Source: Lachnospiraceae bacterium (lineage in GTDB: Bacteria > Bacillota > Clostridia > Lachnospirales > Lachnospiraceae). Taken from it: 64,000 bases of DNA. Every line of letters begins with the position of its first letter. Within the stretch, counting starts at the first letter, position 1. The notes below the pieces were generated by a model. That model was not told the origin of the DNA. It saw nothing but the letters and a program-made list of their open reading frames with translations, and ran no database searches. A program made the position numbers and the translations under genes. This document shows, piece after piece, positions 9,802-18,256 of the stretch. The DNA lies in the NCBI GenBank assembly GCA_017408735.1, contig JAFQUB010000023.1, forward strand, positions 62,001-126,000, read 5' to 3'.

Positions 9802-9856
9802 AAAAAATTCCTCCCTACTATTATCTGTTTTTCTTGGTAAATTATACTCGTTTCAT

Positions 9857-10807
9857 TTAGTTAAAATAAACAAGGTCTTCTTCTGCCGGTTCTGCTTTTT
9901 CGATTTTTTCTGCATATAACACCGGACCTTCCCCCTGATAATCTTTCTGATATTCGCAACCGATTTCTGCTGTCACATAAATCCAATCTCTTACATTATA
10001 ATCTGCAATCATACTGTTATCACATTTGCAGACAAATCCTATAAATCCTATATCATCTGCACAACATGTCATTGCAAATCTTCCCGGTACAAAAGACCCT
10101 TTTGGAAGTTTTTGTGATTTGTACACGACTGCTTTAAAGCGAATCTTTTTCCCCACGTATTTCTGTGGGTTATCTGCCGCATCCAGATACCAAAGACCAT
10201 AATCATCATCTTCCACTTCAATCATCGGTGCATTGATATCGAATGGCATTTCTTCCTCTATATCTGTATCCGGCATGCCATCTTCTGACTCAAAATAAAT
10301 CTGTGCTCTTCTGTTTACTGCTTTAATACTCTTTCTCAATGCCGGCTTCTTAGTGTCTTTATTACAGCGGTTAAAGATTACCATATCCGCATCTGTAAAA
10401 TGGCTCATCATTAATGAGCGCATATTATTCAAATACAATTCAAAGGTTGGGGCCACCACCGTAGTAATCACCTGTACTAACTGCCATCTTCTTGGCATTA
10501 ATTCAGAAGACATTGCTTCCGGAGTCCACATTCCATTATATTCAATGATAACTTTCTTTGGTTTGTATTTTTTCTGGCATTCTGCGTAAAATTCCGCTGT
10601 TAACTGTTCTTTGTCTTCCACTTCTACCACAGAAATATTACAACGCTTCAGCCCTTCTTCTGAATACTCTGTTTCTCCCTGTTCACAGGAAATCAGTAGT
10701 ACAGGTTCTCCTGTGAAAAGGTCTTCATCCTGTAATGTATCATTAATGAAAGTAGATTTTCCACTTTCTAAAAAGCCCATAAAAACATATACTGGTATTT
10801 CTAACAT
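9857..10807 (-). CDS. CobW/CobP47K-type GTP-binding protein with DUF1980-like tail
   Basis: A 316-residue protein. The N-terminal GTPase has a variant Walker A (FMGFLESGKSTF), a Walker-like EYNGMW in place of the usual EPSG, and the NRCNK motif that replaces the NKxD guanine box. The CxCC metal motif of zinc-chaperone COG0523 proteins is absent. The C-terminal ~90 residues (GKKIRFKAVVYKSQ... FVPGRFAMTCCADD) resemble the C terminus of the YcgQ/DUF1980 family, which is seen near zinc-responsive genes. I use ATG 10807; an upstream TTG at 10819 is too close to the GGAAAGG site. It lies directly downstream of a His-rich COG0523 GTPase, suggesting the two act together in metal handling. Confidence 0.75.
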   Translation of the reverse strand: MLEIPVYVFMGFLESGKSTFINDTLQDEDLFTGEPVLLISCEQGETEYSEEGLKRCNISVVEVEDKEQLTAEFYAECQKKYKPKKVIIEYNGMWTPEAMSSELMPRRWQLVQVITTVVAPTFELYLNNMRSLMMSHFTDADMVIFNRCNKDTKKPALRKSIKAVNRRAQIYFESEDGMPDTDIEEEMPFDINAPMIEVEDDDYGLWYLDAADNPQKYVGKKIRFKAVVYKSQKLPKGSFVPGRFAMTCCADDIGFIGFVCKCDNSMIADYNVRDWIYVTAEIGCEYQKDYQGEGPVLYAEKIEKAEPAEEDLVYFN

Positions 10808-10831
10808 AATCTGTACCAAGCCTTTCCGGTT

Positions 10832-11998
10832 TTAAATTCCAAACAATTCCTGAATTTTGTCTGTATCGAGATTTGTTCCAATCACACAAAGTCTTCCAGT
10901 ATAATCTGCTGCTCCTGTTCTAACTTCATATTCTCCCGGAACCAAATCAAAGTGAATCCATGTACCATCTTCTGCCGGTAAAATTCCTTTGGCACGAAGA
11001 ATTGTTCCGTATTCACTGCCATTAGCAAGTTTTTCTAAAATTTCTTTTACATTACCTTCTTCAAATTTGTGAGGCGTTTCTGTTCCCCAGCTTGTAAATA
11101 CATCATCTGCATGATGATGGTCGTGAGCATGTCCACAACATTCATGGTCATGATGATGCTCGTGGCCGCAACATCCGTGGTCATGGTCGTGGTCGTGATG
11201 ATGCTCGTGGCCGCAGCATTCATGGTCATGCTCGTGGCCGTGATGATGCTCATGGCCGCAACATTCATGGTCATGATCGTGGTCGTGATGATGCTCATGG
11301 CCGCAACATTCATGGTCATGATGATGCTCATGATCGTGGTGATGGTGATGTCCGCACTCCGGACAAATCTCCTCTTCTTTCATCATTTCATCTAACAGAG
11401 AATGCTCCTGCTCCATAGCCTTTAAAATCTGAGTTCCTTCCAAGCTTTCCCAAGGTGTTGTGATGATCACAGCATTTTCATTATGCTCCTTGATTGCCTG
11501 CACACACTTATCCAATTTTTCCATTGTCATATTCTGTGTACGACTTAACACAATTGTCTTTGCGCTTTCAATCTGATTATTGAAAAATTCTCCAAAATTT
11601 TTCATGTACATTGCTGCTTTTGTTGCATCCACAACTGCAGTTGTACTGTTCAAATATATTTCCACATCTTCATTAACGCCCTGTACCGCCTTAATTACAT
11701 CTGATAATTTACCAACACCGGATGGTTCAATAATCACTCTGTCCGGCTGATATGTTGCAAGTACTTCTTTTAATGCTGTGCCAAAATCACCTACTAAAGA
11801 ACAGCAGATACATCCTGAATTCATTTCTGTTACTTCTACGCCTGCTTCTTTCAGAAATCCTCCATCGATTCCGATTTCTCCAAATTCATTTTCAATCAAT
11901 ACAAGTTTTTCGTTTCCTAAAGATTCCTTGATTAACTTTTTAATTAAAGTAGTTTTTCCTGCTCCTAAAAAACCGGAAATAATATCTATTTTAGCCAT
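10832..11998 (-). CDS. CobW/ZNG-type metallochaperone GTPase with His/Cys-rich insert
   Basis: A 388-residue COG0523 GTPase. The P-loop is GFLGAGKTT (residues 9-17), the metal-binding CICC is at 63-66, and EPSG and a C-terminal CobW domain follow. Between the two domains (about 214-298) is a remarkable insert of tandem units made of His, Asp, Glu and a repeated HECCGHEHHH element, which should bind many zinc, nickel or cobalt ions. Family members transfer zinc to client enzymes during zinc limitation; the metal here is not proven. It has a consensus promoter ending about 30 bases upstream, and starts a two- or three-gene transcript. Confidence 0.92.
   Translation of the reverse strand: MAKIDIISGFLGAGKTTLIKKLIKESLGNEKLVLIENEFGEIGIDGGFLKEAGVEVTEMNSGCICCSLVGDFGTALKEVLATYQPDRVIIEPSGVGKLSDVIKAVQGVNEDVEIYLNSTTAVVDATKAAMYMKNFGEFFNNQIESAKTIVLSRTQNMTMEKLDKCVQAIKEHNENAVIITTPWESLEGTQILKAMEQEHSLLDEMMKEEEICPECGHHHHHDHEHHHDHECCGHEHHHDHDHDHECCGHEHHHGHEHDHECCGHEHHHDHDHDHGCCGHEHHHDHECCGHAHDHHHADDVFTSWGTETPHKFEEGNVKEILEKLANGSEYGTILRAKGILPAEDGTWIHFDLVPGEYEVRTGAADYTGRLCVIGTNLDTDKIQELFGI
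11100..11345. repeat. Tandem His/Cys-codon repeats within the metallochaperone gene
   Basis: About six imperfect copies of a 33- to 45-base unit of CAT/CAC/GAC codons with TGTTGCGGC (CCG) inserts. Unit lengths differ, as expected for slippage or unequal recombination, so copy number may vary between strains. Confidence 0.85.
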
Positions 11999-12034
11999 GT
12001 TCTACGTTCCTTTCTATATTTTCGCAATATTTTT

Positions 12035-12063
12035 ATTATACCTCTATTTTTCGCTATTTTCAA
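12035..12063 (-). promoter_or_regulatory. Promoter of the metallochaperone GTPase gene
   Basis: TTGAAA (12058-12063) and TATAAT (12035-12040) with a 17-bp spacer on the minus strand. A 7-bp inverted repeat (GCTATTT...AAATAGC) overlaps the -35 region and could be an operator, for example for a zinc sensor, but it does not match a Zur box that I can identify. Confidence 0.8.
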
Positions 12064-12084
12064 GTTTTTCTAAATAGCAAAAAA

Positions 12085-12118
12085 CTGCCACAAAATTAAT
12101 TCCTTAATTCTGTAGCAG
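12085..12118 (-). terminator. Terminator of tRNA-Leu(UAA)
   Basis: Arms CTGCTACAGAATTA (minus strand) and its near complement form a 13- to 15-bp stem followed by TTTTTTG. It lies immediately downstream of the tRNA. Confidence 0.85.
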
Positions 12119-12126
12119 ATTCATTA

Positions 12127-12210
12127 TGCGGGAGATGGGACTTGAACCCACACGACGTTGCCATCACTAGATCCTTAGTCTAGCCTGTCTGCCAATTCCA
12201 GCACTCCCGC
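12127..12210 (-). tRNA. tRNA-Leu (anticodon UAA)
   Basis: Class II tRNA with long variable arm. The acceptor stem GCGGGAG/CTCCCGC, the T-arm GGGTTCAAGTCCC and the anticodon stem CTAGA around loop CTAAGGA give anticodon TAA, which reads UUA. Discriminator A is present and CCA is not encoded. Confidence 0.96.
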
Positions 12211-12397
12211 ATGTATTAAGTTTTCCTGCCTCAGCAGTACAAACGTTAGTTTACTACCTTTGACAAGATTTGTCAATAGGTTTTTTGAAAAAAATTTTAT
12301 AAATTGTTGGAATAATTTAAAAAGTGCTAAAAATAGGGACAATTAGCATTTTATATTTTCATTCACAACTCACCCAAAATATATAAGTTTAGGCATG

Positions 12398-12427
12398 AAA
12401 AAAGCCTTGAATTCTCAAGGCTTTTTT
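12398..12427 (-). terminator. Terminator of tRNA-Leu(CAG)
   Basis: A perfect 13-bp stem (AAAAAAGCCTTGA with its complement) and 4-nt loop, ending in a run of T on either strand. It sits seven bases past the tRNA. Confidence 0.9.
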
Positions 12428-12433
12428 AAGCAA

Positions 12434-12517
12434 TGCGGAAGATGGGACTTGAACCCACACAGGCCGAAGCCTACAAGAACCTGAATCTTGCTCGTCTGCC
12501 AATTCCGACACTTCCGC
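12434..12517 (-). tRNA. tRNA-Leu (anticodon CAG)
   Basis: Class II tRNA with long variable arm (TAGGCTTCGGCCT). The acceptor stem is GCGGAAG/CTTCCGC and the anticodon stem CAAGA encloses loop TTCAGGT, giving CAG, which reads CUG. It shares its D-arm and T-arm with the nearby tRNA-Leu(UAA), so the two probably arose by duplication. Confidence 0.96.
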
Positions 12518-12595
12518 ATGACCATAAACTATGTTACCAAGTTTTTGCAGAAATGTCAATCACCATTTTCAATTTTTTTAGAAAATTGAGAAAAC

Positions 12596-13681
12596 TTAAG
12601 TTTTCGACTCCGAGCCAAAAATGCGCTGGAACACCTCATCTTCACACAAAATCTTCTTCGCCAGTTCTCGGTACTGTTCTTCATGAATATACGTATGACG
12701 GTATGGTTTGATGGAAGGCGCCAAGTCAATTGCCTTCATAAAATCTTCCCGTTCCAATCCCAGTGTGGCTGCATAATCAAAAAATCCCGTATTGGTAAAT
12801 ATTGTACGAATTCGCTTATATCTGTGATTCTGCACCAGACTCATCAAATACGTTGCAAGTCCTACCTGTATCCCATGAAGCTGCGGCACTTCCAAAATCT
12901 TATCTAACGCATGAGAAATCAAATGTTCGCTTCCACTGGATGGTGCACTGTTTCCCGCTATTTCGTTTGCAATACCGCTTAATGCAAGAGAATCCACCAA
13001 TTCTCTTAAAAACAAATCATCTTTAATGCTATTGCTCTCAAAAGATGTACGCACAAAACTATTTACCGCTTTCTTGGCTATCATCATGGCGAAATCATTT
13101 AATGTGTCATATCCTTGTTTATCTTCATATAGCCAATCATATAGCGCGGTTATCTTTGACACCAAATCACCGATACCGGAATAAATAAATTTATCCGGCG
13201 CACTTTTTATTACATCGGTATCCACGATAATCCCATAAGCCAACCTTGCCGGTACGGAAGTTCTTTTCCCTTCTACCAGCAGAGATGCACTGGAACTGGA
13301 AAATCCATCACTGGAAGCGGAGGTAGGAATACTGATAAAAGGCATTTTTCTCAAATACGCTGCGTATTTTGCCACATCAATCACTTTACCTCCGCCAATT
13401 CCCAAAATAGCCTGAGTCTTTGTATTAATTCCAAAAGCCAGTTCTACAATATCATTAATATCAGTGGAATCCAGTTCTCTGTAGTCCAACAGTTTAATGT
13501 CATTTACTTTCAAAGACTCCATAACCGTTGCCCCAAACATATCGATTAATCCATTTCCAAAGAACACTACTACACTGTGAAATTCGTTTTCTTTTAAATA
13601 TTTTCCTATTTCACCCAGTGTTCCACTTCCCACCTTCAAAATCGATGGTATGGAAATCCTGCTTCCCATCATATTCTTCAT
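12596..13681 (-). CDS. sn-glycerol-1-phosphate dehydrogenase (AraM/EgsA family)
   Basis: A 361-residue NAD(P)-dependent, metal-containing dehydrogenase of the iron-alcohol-dehydrogenase superfamily. The dinucleotide motif LGIGGGKVIDVAKYAA, the substrate/metal blocks PTSASSDGFSSSSAS and SEHLISHALD, and HGIQVGLAT (metal His) are all present. The family reduces dihydroxyacetone phosphate to sn-glycerol 1-phosphate, the archaeal lipid backbone, which in Bacillus feeds heptaprenylglyceryl phosphate synthesis. ATG 13681 has GAGG six bases upstream; an earlier ATG at 13687 and GTG at 13693 are possible. It follows a small gene after three bases, so the two are coupled. Confidence 0.88.
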   Translation of the reverse strand: MKNMMGSRISIPSILKVGSGTLGEIGKYLKENEFHSVVVFFGNGLIDMFGATVMESLKVNDIKLLDYRELDSTDINDIVELAFGINTKTQAILGIGGGKVIDVAKYAAYLRKMPFISIPTSASSDGFSSSSASLLVEGKRTSVPARLAYGIIVDTDVIKSAPDKFIYSGIGDLVSKITALYDWLYEDKQGYDTLNDFAMMIAKKAVNSFVRTSFESNSIKDDLFLRELVDSLALSGIANEIAGNSAPSSGSEHLISHALDKILEVPQLHGIQVGLATYLMSLVQNHRYKRIRTIFTNTGFFDYAATLGLEREDFMKAIDLAPSIKPYRHTYIHEEQYRELAKKILCEDEVFQRIFGSESKT

Positions 13682-13696
13682 AATCATCCTCACACT

Positions 13697-13975
13697 TTAA
13701 GATTCTTTACCTTCCATGATAGCTGCTAATACTTTATCATCTCTTGCCTGATTGATTTTGCTCAACACATCTTCTGCATAGCTGGTGGTTGGCGCTTTCT
13801 TCTTTTCTTCAGCCACAGCACTTTTTTCTTCTGCACTTTCTTCTACTTCCAGCGGAAGATACATTTCATTTCCTTCTTCGCCAATGATGTTTTTCTTTTC
13901 TTCATAGTTACAATTATACCACTTTACAATATTTTTATGCTCTCTTCTGTTACGAATATCGATTAAATCTTCCAT
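13697..13975 (-). CDS. Hypothetical protein, 92 residues
   Basis: Unrecognised. The product is hydrophilic, with an acidic Ala/Glu/Lys-rich linker in the middle (ESAEEKSAVAEEKKK) and a helical C terminus (SYAEDVLSKINQARDD). No signal or membrane segment. GAAGGAG lies nine bases before ATG 13975. It is tightly placed between the Hpt protein (19 bases upstream) and glycerol-1-phosphate dehydrogenase (15 bases downstream of its stop), so it is likely part of that operon. Confidence 0.7.
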   Translation of the reverse strand: MEDLIDIRNRREHKNIVKWYNCNYEEKKNIIGEEGNEMYLPLEVEESAEEKSAVAEEKKKAPTTSYAEDVLSKINQARDDKVLAAIMEGKES

Positions 13976-13993
13976 TTCCCTCACTCCTTCATT

Positions 13994-14401
13994 TCAACAA
14001 CCAAATCTTTCAAAAAATTCTATCTGCTCCTTCTCGGATTTATCCTTGCAAAAAGCGGTAAGTTTCTGCAATAAAGTAAGATATTCGTTTAACATGACAT
14101 CTGTCTTTTCATGTATTAAACCTATGTTATCTTCTTTACCTGCAAATTCCATTTCCTTTGCATGTGCTGATAATTCCATTGCCCCAATGGAAGCAGCCGA
14201 ACTTTTCAATCCGTGAACAGCGGTAATGTAATCCTGCCACTGTTCTTCTTTGTACAGTTTTTTAATAAGAGGAAGTTTCTTTCTTCCCTCATTAATAAAT
14301 ACCATCAAGATATTCTGATATAATTCTGTGCTTTCACCACAGGCTTCAATCCCTTTATCAATCTCTATTTGCGTTGGAAATGCAGCATTTTCCTCTGCCA
14401 T
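13994..14401 (-). CDS. Hpt (histidine phosphotransfer) domain protein
   Basis: A 135-residue protein consisting of little more than an Hpt four-helix bundle. The phosphorylatable His is His63 in AVHGLKSSAASIGA, and the following LSAHAKEMEFAGKE is the usual second half. Such proteins shuttle phosphoryl groups between response regulator receivers and kinases. No hybrid kinase or regulator is adjacent, so the partner is elsewhere. The start at ATG 14401 is fixed by AAGGAGG eight bases upstream; longer readings lack a site. Confidence 0.88.
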   Translation of the reverse strand: MAEENAAFPTQIEIDKGIEACGESTELYQNILMVFINEGRKKLPLIKKLYKEEQWQDYITAVHGLKSSAASIGAMELSAHAKEMEFAGKEDNIGLIHEKTDVMLNEYLTLLQKLTAFCKDKSEKEQIEFFERFGC

Positions 14402-14526
14402 GGAATCAGCCTCCTTTTCACCCATATTATATATTAAATTATAACACAAAGTGACTTTTTTTGCAATTTGCACAGAATACTTATTTTATTTTTCATTTTT
14501 TCTTATCATTTTTACTATATTTTCGT

Positions 14527-15783
14527 TTATTTCATTCCGCTTACATGAGAATAATATTCCTTCGGCACATAACCGCGGATAAAAATCCCCTCTGCTCTAT
14601 ATTCTTCTTCCAACAAACTTCCATATTTTCGCACTAACTGAATTACGGAAGTTTCTGCGTAAGGCACGATTCTTTCCACATACATTTGTCTGGAGTGAAG
14701 ATACTCTCTGATTAACTCCTTAATTTCTTCAAATCCCAAACCATTTCTGGCAGAGATTCCAAGAACTGACCTCGCCTGTGGATCCTTAAACTCTATACTA
14801 AGTTCCATCCCTTGAACCTTGTCTATTTTATTAAACAGTGTATAAACCGGCTTATTTCCCACTTCCAAATCTTCCAGCGTCTTATAAACGGTTTCCATCT
14901 GAGATTCCATCTGAGGATTAGACGCATCTACCACATGAAATATAATATCGGCGTATTTTGCTTCCTCCAAAGTACTTTTGAAGGCTTCAATCAAATGGTG
15001 TGGAAGTTTTCGGATAAATCCTACCGTATCAGTAATCAGCACCTGTTCTTTGTTTTCCAGCTCCAGCACTCTTGTGGTTGGGTCTAAGGTTGCAAAAAGT
15101 TTGTCTTCTTCCAGTACATCCGCTCCGGTCAATGCATTTAACAACGTAGATTTCCCTGCATTGGTATATCCCACAATGGCAATCACCGGCTGTGTGCTGT
15201 CCATTCTTTGTTTGCGCATTACTTCTCTATGACGTTTTACATCATTTAATTCACTGTTCAACTGGGAAATTCTGCTTTTTACCAAACGTCTGTCCATTTC
15301 CAGTTTCTTTTCTCCCGGACCTCTGGTACCAATTCCACCACCCAGTCGGGAGAGAGAACTTCGAAGGCCTACCAAACGTGCCAAACGGTATTTTAGCTGA
15401 GCCAGTTCTACCTGTATTTTCCCTTCTGCGGTAGTTGCTCTATTAGCAAAAATATCCAAAATAATCAATGTTCTGTCCATCACCTTAATATCCAGTTCCA
15501 TCTCCAGATTATGCATTTGTGATGGCGATAACTCGTCATCACAAATCACACCGGTTGCATTGGTTTCCCGGATAAGTTCTGCCACTTCTTCTATTTTTCC
15601 TTTTCCGATGTATGTTTTTTGATGAATTGCTTCTCTGTTCTGAATCACCTTGCCTACAGTGATAGCTCCTGCTGTTGCCGCCAATTCTTCCAATTCGTCA
15701 ATACTTTCTTCTGTTTCTCGTTCGTTTCCTGTATTCACTCCAATTAGTATGACATATTCTTTTACTTCTTCAATATTTTCCAT
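14527..15783 (-). CDS. hflX: Ribosome-associated GTPase HflX
   Basis: A 418-residue GTPase that splits stalled or heat-damaged 70S ribosomes. The N-terminal HflX domain includes the ATAGAITVG and KTYIGKGKIEE segments; a linker with GGIGTRGPGEKKLE follows; the GTPase has G1 GYTNAGKSTLL, G3 DTVGF and G4 NKID. The gene overlaps the EcsC-family gene upstream by 22 bases. Length is normal for the family. Confidence 0.97.
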   Translation of the reverse strand: MENIEEVKEYVILIGVNTGNERETEESIDELEELAATAGAITVGKVIQNREAIHQKTYIGKGKIEEVAELIRETNATGVICDDELSPSQMHNLEMELDIKVMDRTLIILDIFANRATTAEGKIQVELAQLKYRLARLVGLRSSLSRLGGGIGTRGPGEKKLEMDRRLVKSRISQLNSELNDVKRHREVMRKQRMDSTQPVIAIVGYTNAGKSTLLNALTGADVLEEDKLFATLDPTTRVLELENKEQVLITDTVGFIRKLPHHLIEAFKSTLEEAKYADIIFHVVDASNPQMESQMETVYKTLEDLEVGNKPVYTLFNKIDKVQGMELSIEFKDPQARSVLGISARNGLGFEEIKELIREYLHSRQMYVERIVPYAETSVIQLVRKYGSLLEEEYRAEGIFIRGYVPKEYYSHVSGMK

Positions 15784-16616
15784 TCATTTCTATCCTTTAT
15801 ATTTTCTATTTTGCCTTTTTTCATTTCATAAAACCGGTGCTTATATTTTAAATTGGAATATTCTGTAATCTGTTTCATATATATCACATCATATGCACCG
15901 CCCACAGCTCCCACAACCGGGAAGCCTTGGAGAAACTTCATATACAAAAGTTCCTTTGATAATAACGCTGCTGTTTTCTGAATCATTTCTTGTCTTTGGT
16001 AATTTTTCGGAAGATAACTATTTTTCATAAAATCATTTATCTTTTCATTCATCTGTTTCATTTCTTCCCCATAACTGACTGCTCCCTGAATTAACAATAG
16101 GATAAAGTACTTTTCTTCTTCCGTATTATAATCAAATCCATAGCTTAACGCAATTTCATATATCCCTTTTAACATCATTCCTGTAAAAAGCGGAATGTCG
16201 GGCAAGCCTACCCCAAGCACCCCCAAGCCGATACCGGATACACTGGATAACAAAACATTTTTAGCACTGGAAACTCCTGCTTTCTTAGAAAAAGCAGCCA
16301 GCGACTTACGGGTCTGCCTCACTTCATCGGTGTACTGGTTAATCTGATATGTTTTCTCCATTTCATCCCTGTTATAAGTTTTTTCAATAATATCCGTTCC
16401 TTTATCAAATATTAACGAAAATGCTTTTCCAAAGGCCAGTTCCAGAGTACTTTGAAGTTTTTCCGGGACTTTTTCCTGAAGTTTCTGATTTAGAAAAGAT
16501 TCCTTTTTCTCTACGCGTCTACTGAGAAATTGTTCTTCCTGTTGTATTAAATTCGCCCATTCCCTTTCCATTGGCGAAACTTTTCGAAAGAATTTATTTT
16601 TCACCAAACTTTTCAC
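15762..16616 (-). CDS. EcsC family protein
   Basis: A 284-residue protein of the EcsC family, named after a gene beside the Bacillus EcsAB transporter; its biochemical role is unknown. The Gly-rich hydrophobic centre (SVSGIGLGVLGVGLPDIPLFTGMMLKGIYEIALSYGF) is the family signature. The GTG at 16616 overlaps the TGA of a 57-residue gene as GTGA, which suggests translational re-initiation; a second GTG at 16604 is placed nine bases after GGGGTG and is an equally plausible start. It overlaps hflX at its 3' end. Confidence 0.82.
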   Translation of the reverse strand: MKSLVKNKFFRKVSPMEREWANLIQQEEQFLSRRVEKKESFLNQKLQEKVPEKLQSTLELAFGKAFSLIFDKGTDIIEKTYNRDEMEKTYQINQYTDEVRQTRKSLAAFSKKAGVSSAKNVLLSSVSGIGLGVLGVGLPDIPLFTGMMLKGIYEIALSYGFDYNTEEEKYFILLLIQGAVSYGEEMKQMNEKINDFMKNSYLPKNYQRQEMIQKTAALLSKELLYMKFLQGFPVVGAVGGAYDVIYMKQITEYSNLKYKHRFYEMKKGKIENIKDRNEWKILKK

Positions 16617-16786
16617 CCCATTATTTCATACTGCATCATTTCATATTTCAACTGACTCCCCTCCACAATTTCCGGCGGTAGCAAAGCTCTTGCCACAAGC
16701 TTTAAGTCATCACTTTCTATATCCGTTCTTTTTAAATTTGCATAATCACCGTCAATACTGACCACTTTGTAAAACCACATTTCCAT
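16613..16786 (-). CDS. Small hypothetical protein, 57 residues
   Basis: A short open frame beginning with MEMWFYKVVSIDGDYANLKR and ending YEMMQYEIMG. AGGAGGG lies five bases ahead of ATG 16786. Its stop overlaps the GTG of the EcsC gene (GTGA), which points to coupled translation. The sequence is charged, with no membrane segment, and contains a plausible small beta-alpha fold. I know no named family. It is shorter than usual gene-calling cut-offs. Confidence 0.72.
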   Translation of the reverse strand: MEMWFYKVVSIDGDYANLKRTDIESDDLKLVARALLPPEIVEGSQLKYEMMQYEIMG

Positions 16787-16890
16787 AAGTCCCTCCTATT
16801 TTTCTCATTTTCCTCTATTTTATCACACCTTTGCTTATTGTGGTAAATAATTTCTTCCTCTTCACAAAACCCCACTTTCTCGCATAATAT

Positions 16891-16930
16891 AAAAATCCCC
16901 TCGGAAGCATTAATTTCCGAGGGGATTTTT
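16891..16930 (-). terminator. Terminator of the infC-rpmI-rplT operon
   Basis: A perfect 16-bp stem (16891-16906 with 16915-16930) whose minus-strand copy ends in TTTTT. It is 20 bases beyond the rplT stop codon. Confidence 0.93.
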
Positions 16931-16949
16931 ATATTATTTCTTCTATTTA

Positions 16950-17306
16950 TTAAGCAATTTTAGATTTTGCTAATTCTGCTAATGTTGCAAATCCTTCTGC
17001 ATCATTTACAGCCATTTCAGCAAGCATTTTTCTGTTTACTTCAACACCTGCTAATTTTAATCCGTACATAAATTTGCTGTAAGATAATCCGTTGATTCTT
17101 GCAGCAGCGTTAATTCTTGCAATCCATAACTGTCTGAACTGACGTTTTCTTTCTTTTCTACCTGCATAAGAACTTGTTAAAGCTCTCATTACAGACTGTT
17201 TTGCGATTCTATACTGTTTGGAACGGGCTCCTCTGTAACCTTTAGCCAGTTTTAATACTTTTTTATGTTTTTTCTTGGCATTCATGCCGCCTTTAATTCT
17301 TGCCAT
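16950..17306 (-). CDS. rplT: 50S ribosomal protein L20
   Basis: A 118-residue ribosomal protein beginning [26 protein letters not shown], the L20 signature, very rich in Lys and Arg. It binds 23S rRNA early in 50S assembly and, in Firmicutes, represses its own operon by binding the leader. Last gene of infC-rpmI-rplT, with a terminator directly behind it. Confidence 0.99.
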   Translation of the reverse strand: MARIKGGMNAKKKHKKVLKLAKGYRGARSKQYRIAKQSVMRALTSSYAGRKERKRQFRQLWIARINAAARINGLSYSKFMYGLKLAGVEVNRKMLAEMAVNDAEGFATLAELAKSKIA

Positions 17307-17328
17307 TTCTCTATTTCCTCCTTATAAA

Positions 17329-17526
17329 TTAGATGTAAGGTAAAATCTTCTTCATTGTCTTTACGTTTGTTGCATCTGTCATTGCAGGTTTTCTAAGATT
17401 TCTCTTTCTCTTAGTTGTCTTCTTTGTTAAGATATGGCTCTTATAAGCTTTATTTCTCTTTAATTTACCTGTACCTGTTGCTTTGAAGCGCTTTGCAGCG
17501 GCTTTTTTAGTTTTCATTTTTGGCAT
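17329..17526 (-). CDS. rpmI: 50S ribosomal protein L35
   Basis: A 65-residue ribosomal protein starting [21 protein letters not shown], the standard L35 N terminus. GGAGG precedes the ATG, and it lies between infC and rplT as in nearly all bacteria. Confidence 0.99.
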   Translation of the reverse strand: MPKMKTKKAAAKRFKATGTGKLKRNKAYKSHILTKKTTKRKRNLRKPAMTDATNVKTMKKILPYI

Positions 17527-17560
17527 ATTATTTTCCTCCTATACTTACTATCTTTCTATT

Positions 17561-18055
17561 TTAACGTTTTTCAGTTAAAAACATCATAATGCTTCTGCCT
17601 TCTAACTTGGCAGGTTTTTCTACAACTGCAACATCTGCAAGCTGTTCAGCAAAATCATCTAAAATATGTTTGCTCTGCTGCATATGTGCCATTTCTCTTC
17701 CGCGGAAACGCAATGTGACTTTAACCTTATCACCTTTTGCAATAAACTTTCTTGCTGCATTTACTTTTGTTCGTAAGTCATTTTCTTCAATGTTTGGAGA
17801 TAAACGAACTTCCTTTACATCGATTACTTTCTGTTTTTTCTTGGCTTCTTTTTCTCTTCTTGCCATTTCATATCTATACTTTCCGTAATCAACAATTTTG
17901 CATACCGGTGGTTTCGCTGTTGGAGCAATCTTAACCAAATCAAGCTCCGCCTCTTTTGCAAGTGCATATGCTTCCTTGGCAGACATGATTCCTAACTGCT
18001 CTCCATCTTCACCAATCACACGTACTTCCTTATCTCTAATTTGTTCGTTAATCAT
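17561..18055 (-). CDS. infC: Translation initiation factor IF-3
   Basis: A 164-residue initiation factor that keeps 30S subunits free and checks start codon pairing. Both domains are visible: N-terminal INEQIRDKEVRVIGEDGEQLGIM with the linker AKPPVCKIVDYGKYRYE, and C-terminal KVTLRFRGREMAH. Unlike the E. coli gene there is no sign of an AUU start; the first codon is ATG at 18055. The start lies behind a structured leader with a terminator, which is the probable control point. Confidence 0.98.
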   Translation of the reverse strand: MINEQIRDKEVRVIGEDGEQLGIMSAKEAYALAKEAELDLVKIAPTAKPPVCKIVDYGKYRYEMARREKEAKKKQKVIDVKEVRLSPNIEENDLRTKVNAARKFIAKGDKVKVTLRFRGREMAHMQQSKHILDDFAEQLADVAVVEKPAKLEGRSIMMFLTEKR

Positions 18056-18250
18056 TAAATCGCTAATAACCGTGCACCTCCATCACATTCTTGAAAAATT
18101 TATGTCTTAATGAGCAAAAAAATAAGTAGATAGACAGACTACCCACTTACTGATTAAACTTACGCTTTAAAATCAATATAAACACTTAGTCGCCCACTTG
18201 CGCTAAGGTGAGAGTGGATACTCTGCTTTGTTTTATTTGCTTTTCATAAC
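18056..18250 (-). promoter_or_regulatory. Leader/attenuator of infC operon (L20 leader type)
   Basis: A ~190-nt untranslated leader. A 10-bp stem with two G-U pairs (18139-18148 with 18124-18133) is followed by seven T on the minus strand, an intrinsic terminator about 70 bases before infC. Upstream is a conserved-looking CACTCTCACCTTAGCGCAAGTGGGCGACTAAGTG block with competing pairing options. Firmicute infC operons are known to be repressed by L20 through such a leader. The architecture fits; identity with the Rfam L20 leader is an inference. Confidence 0.75.
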
Positions 18251-18256
18251 TTCTAT

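Noticed and set aside
11100-11345. Possible CRISPR array
   Set aside because: The repeats are in frame, have no unique spacers and encode His/Cys; no cas genes are nearby. The same applies to 53787-54045.
11047-11395. Open frames of 94 and 108 residues overlapping the His-rich insert
   Set aside because: They consist only of Met/Ile/Thr/Val repeats made by other frames of the CAT/GAC repeats.
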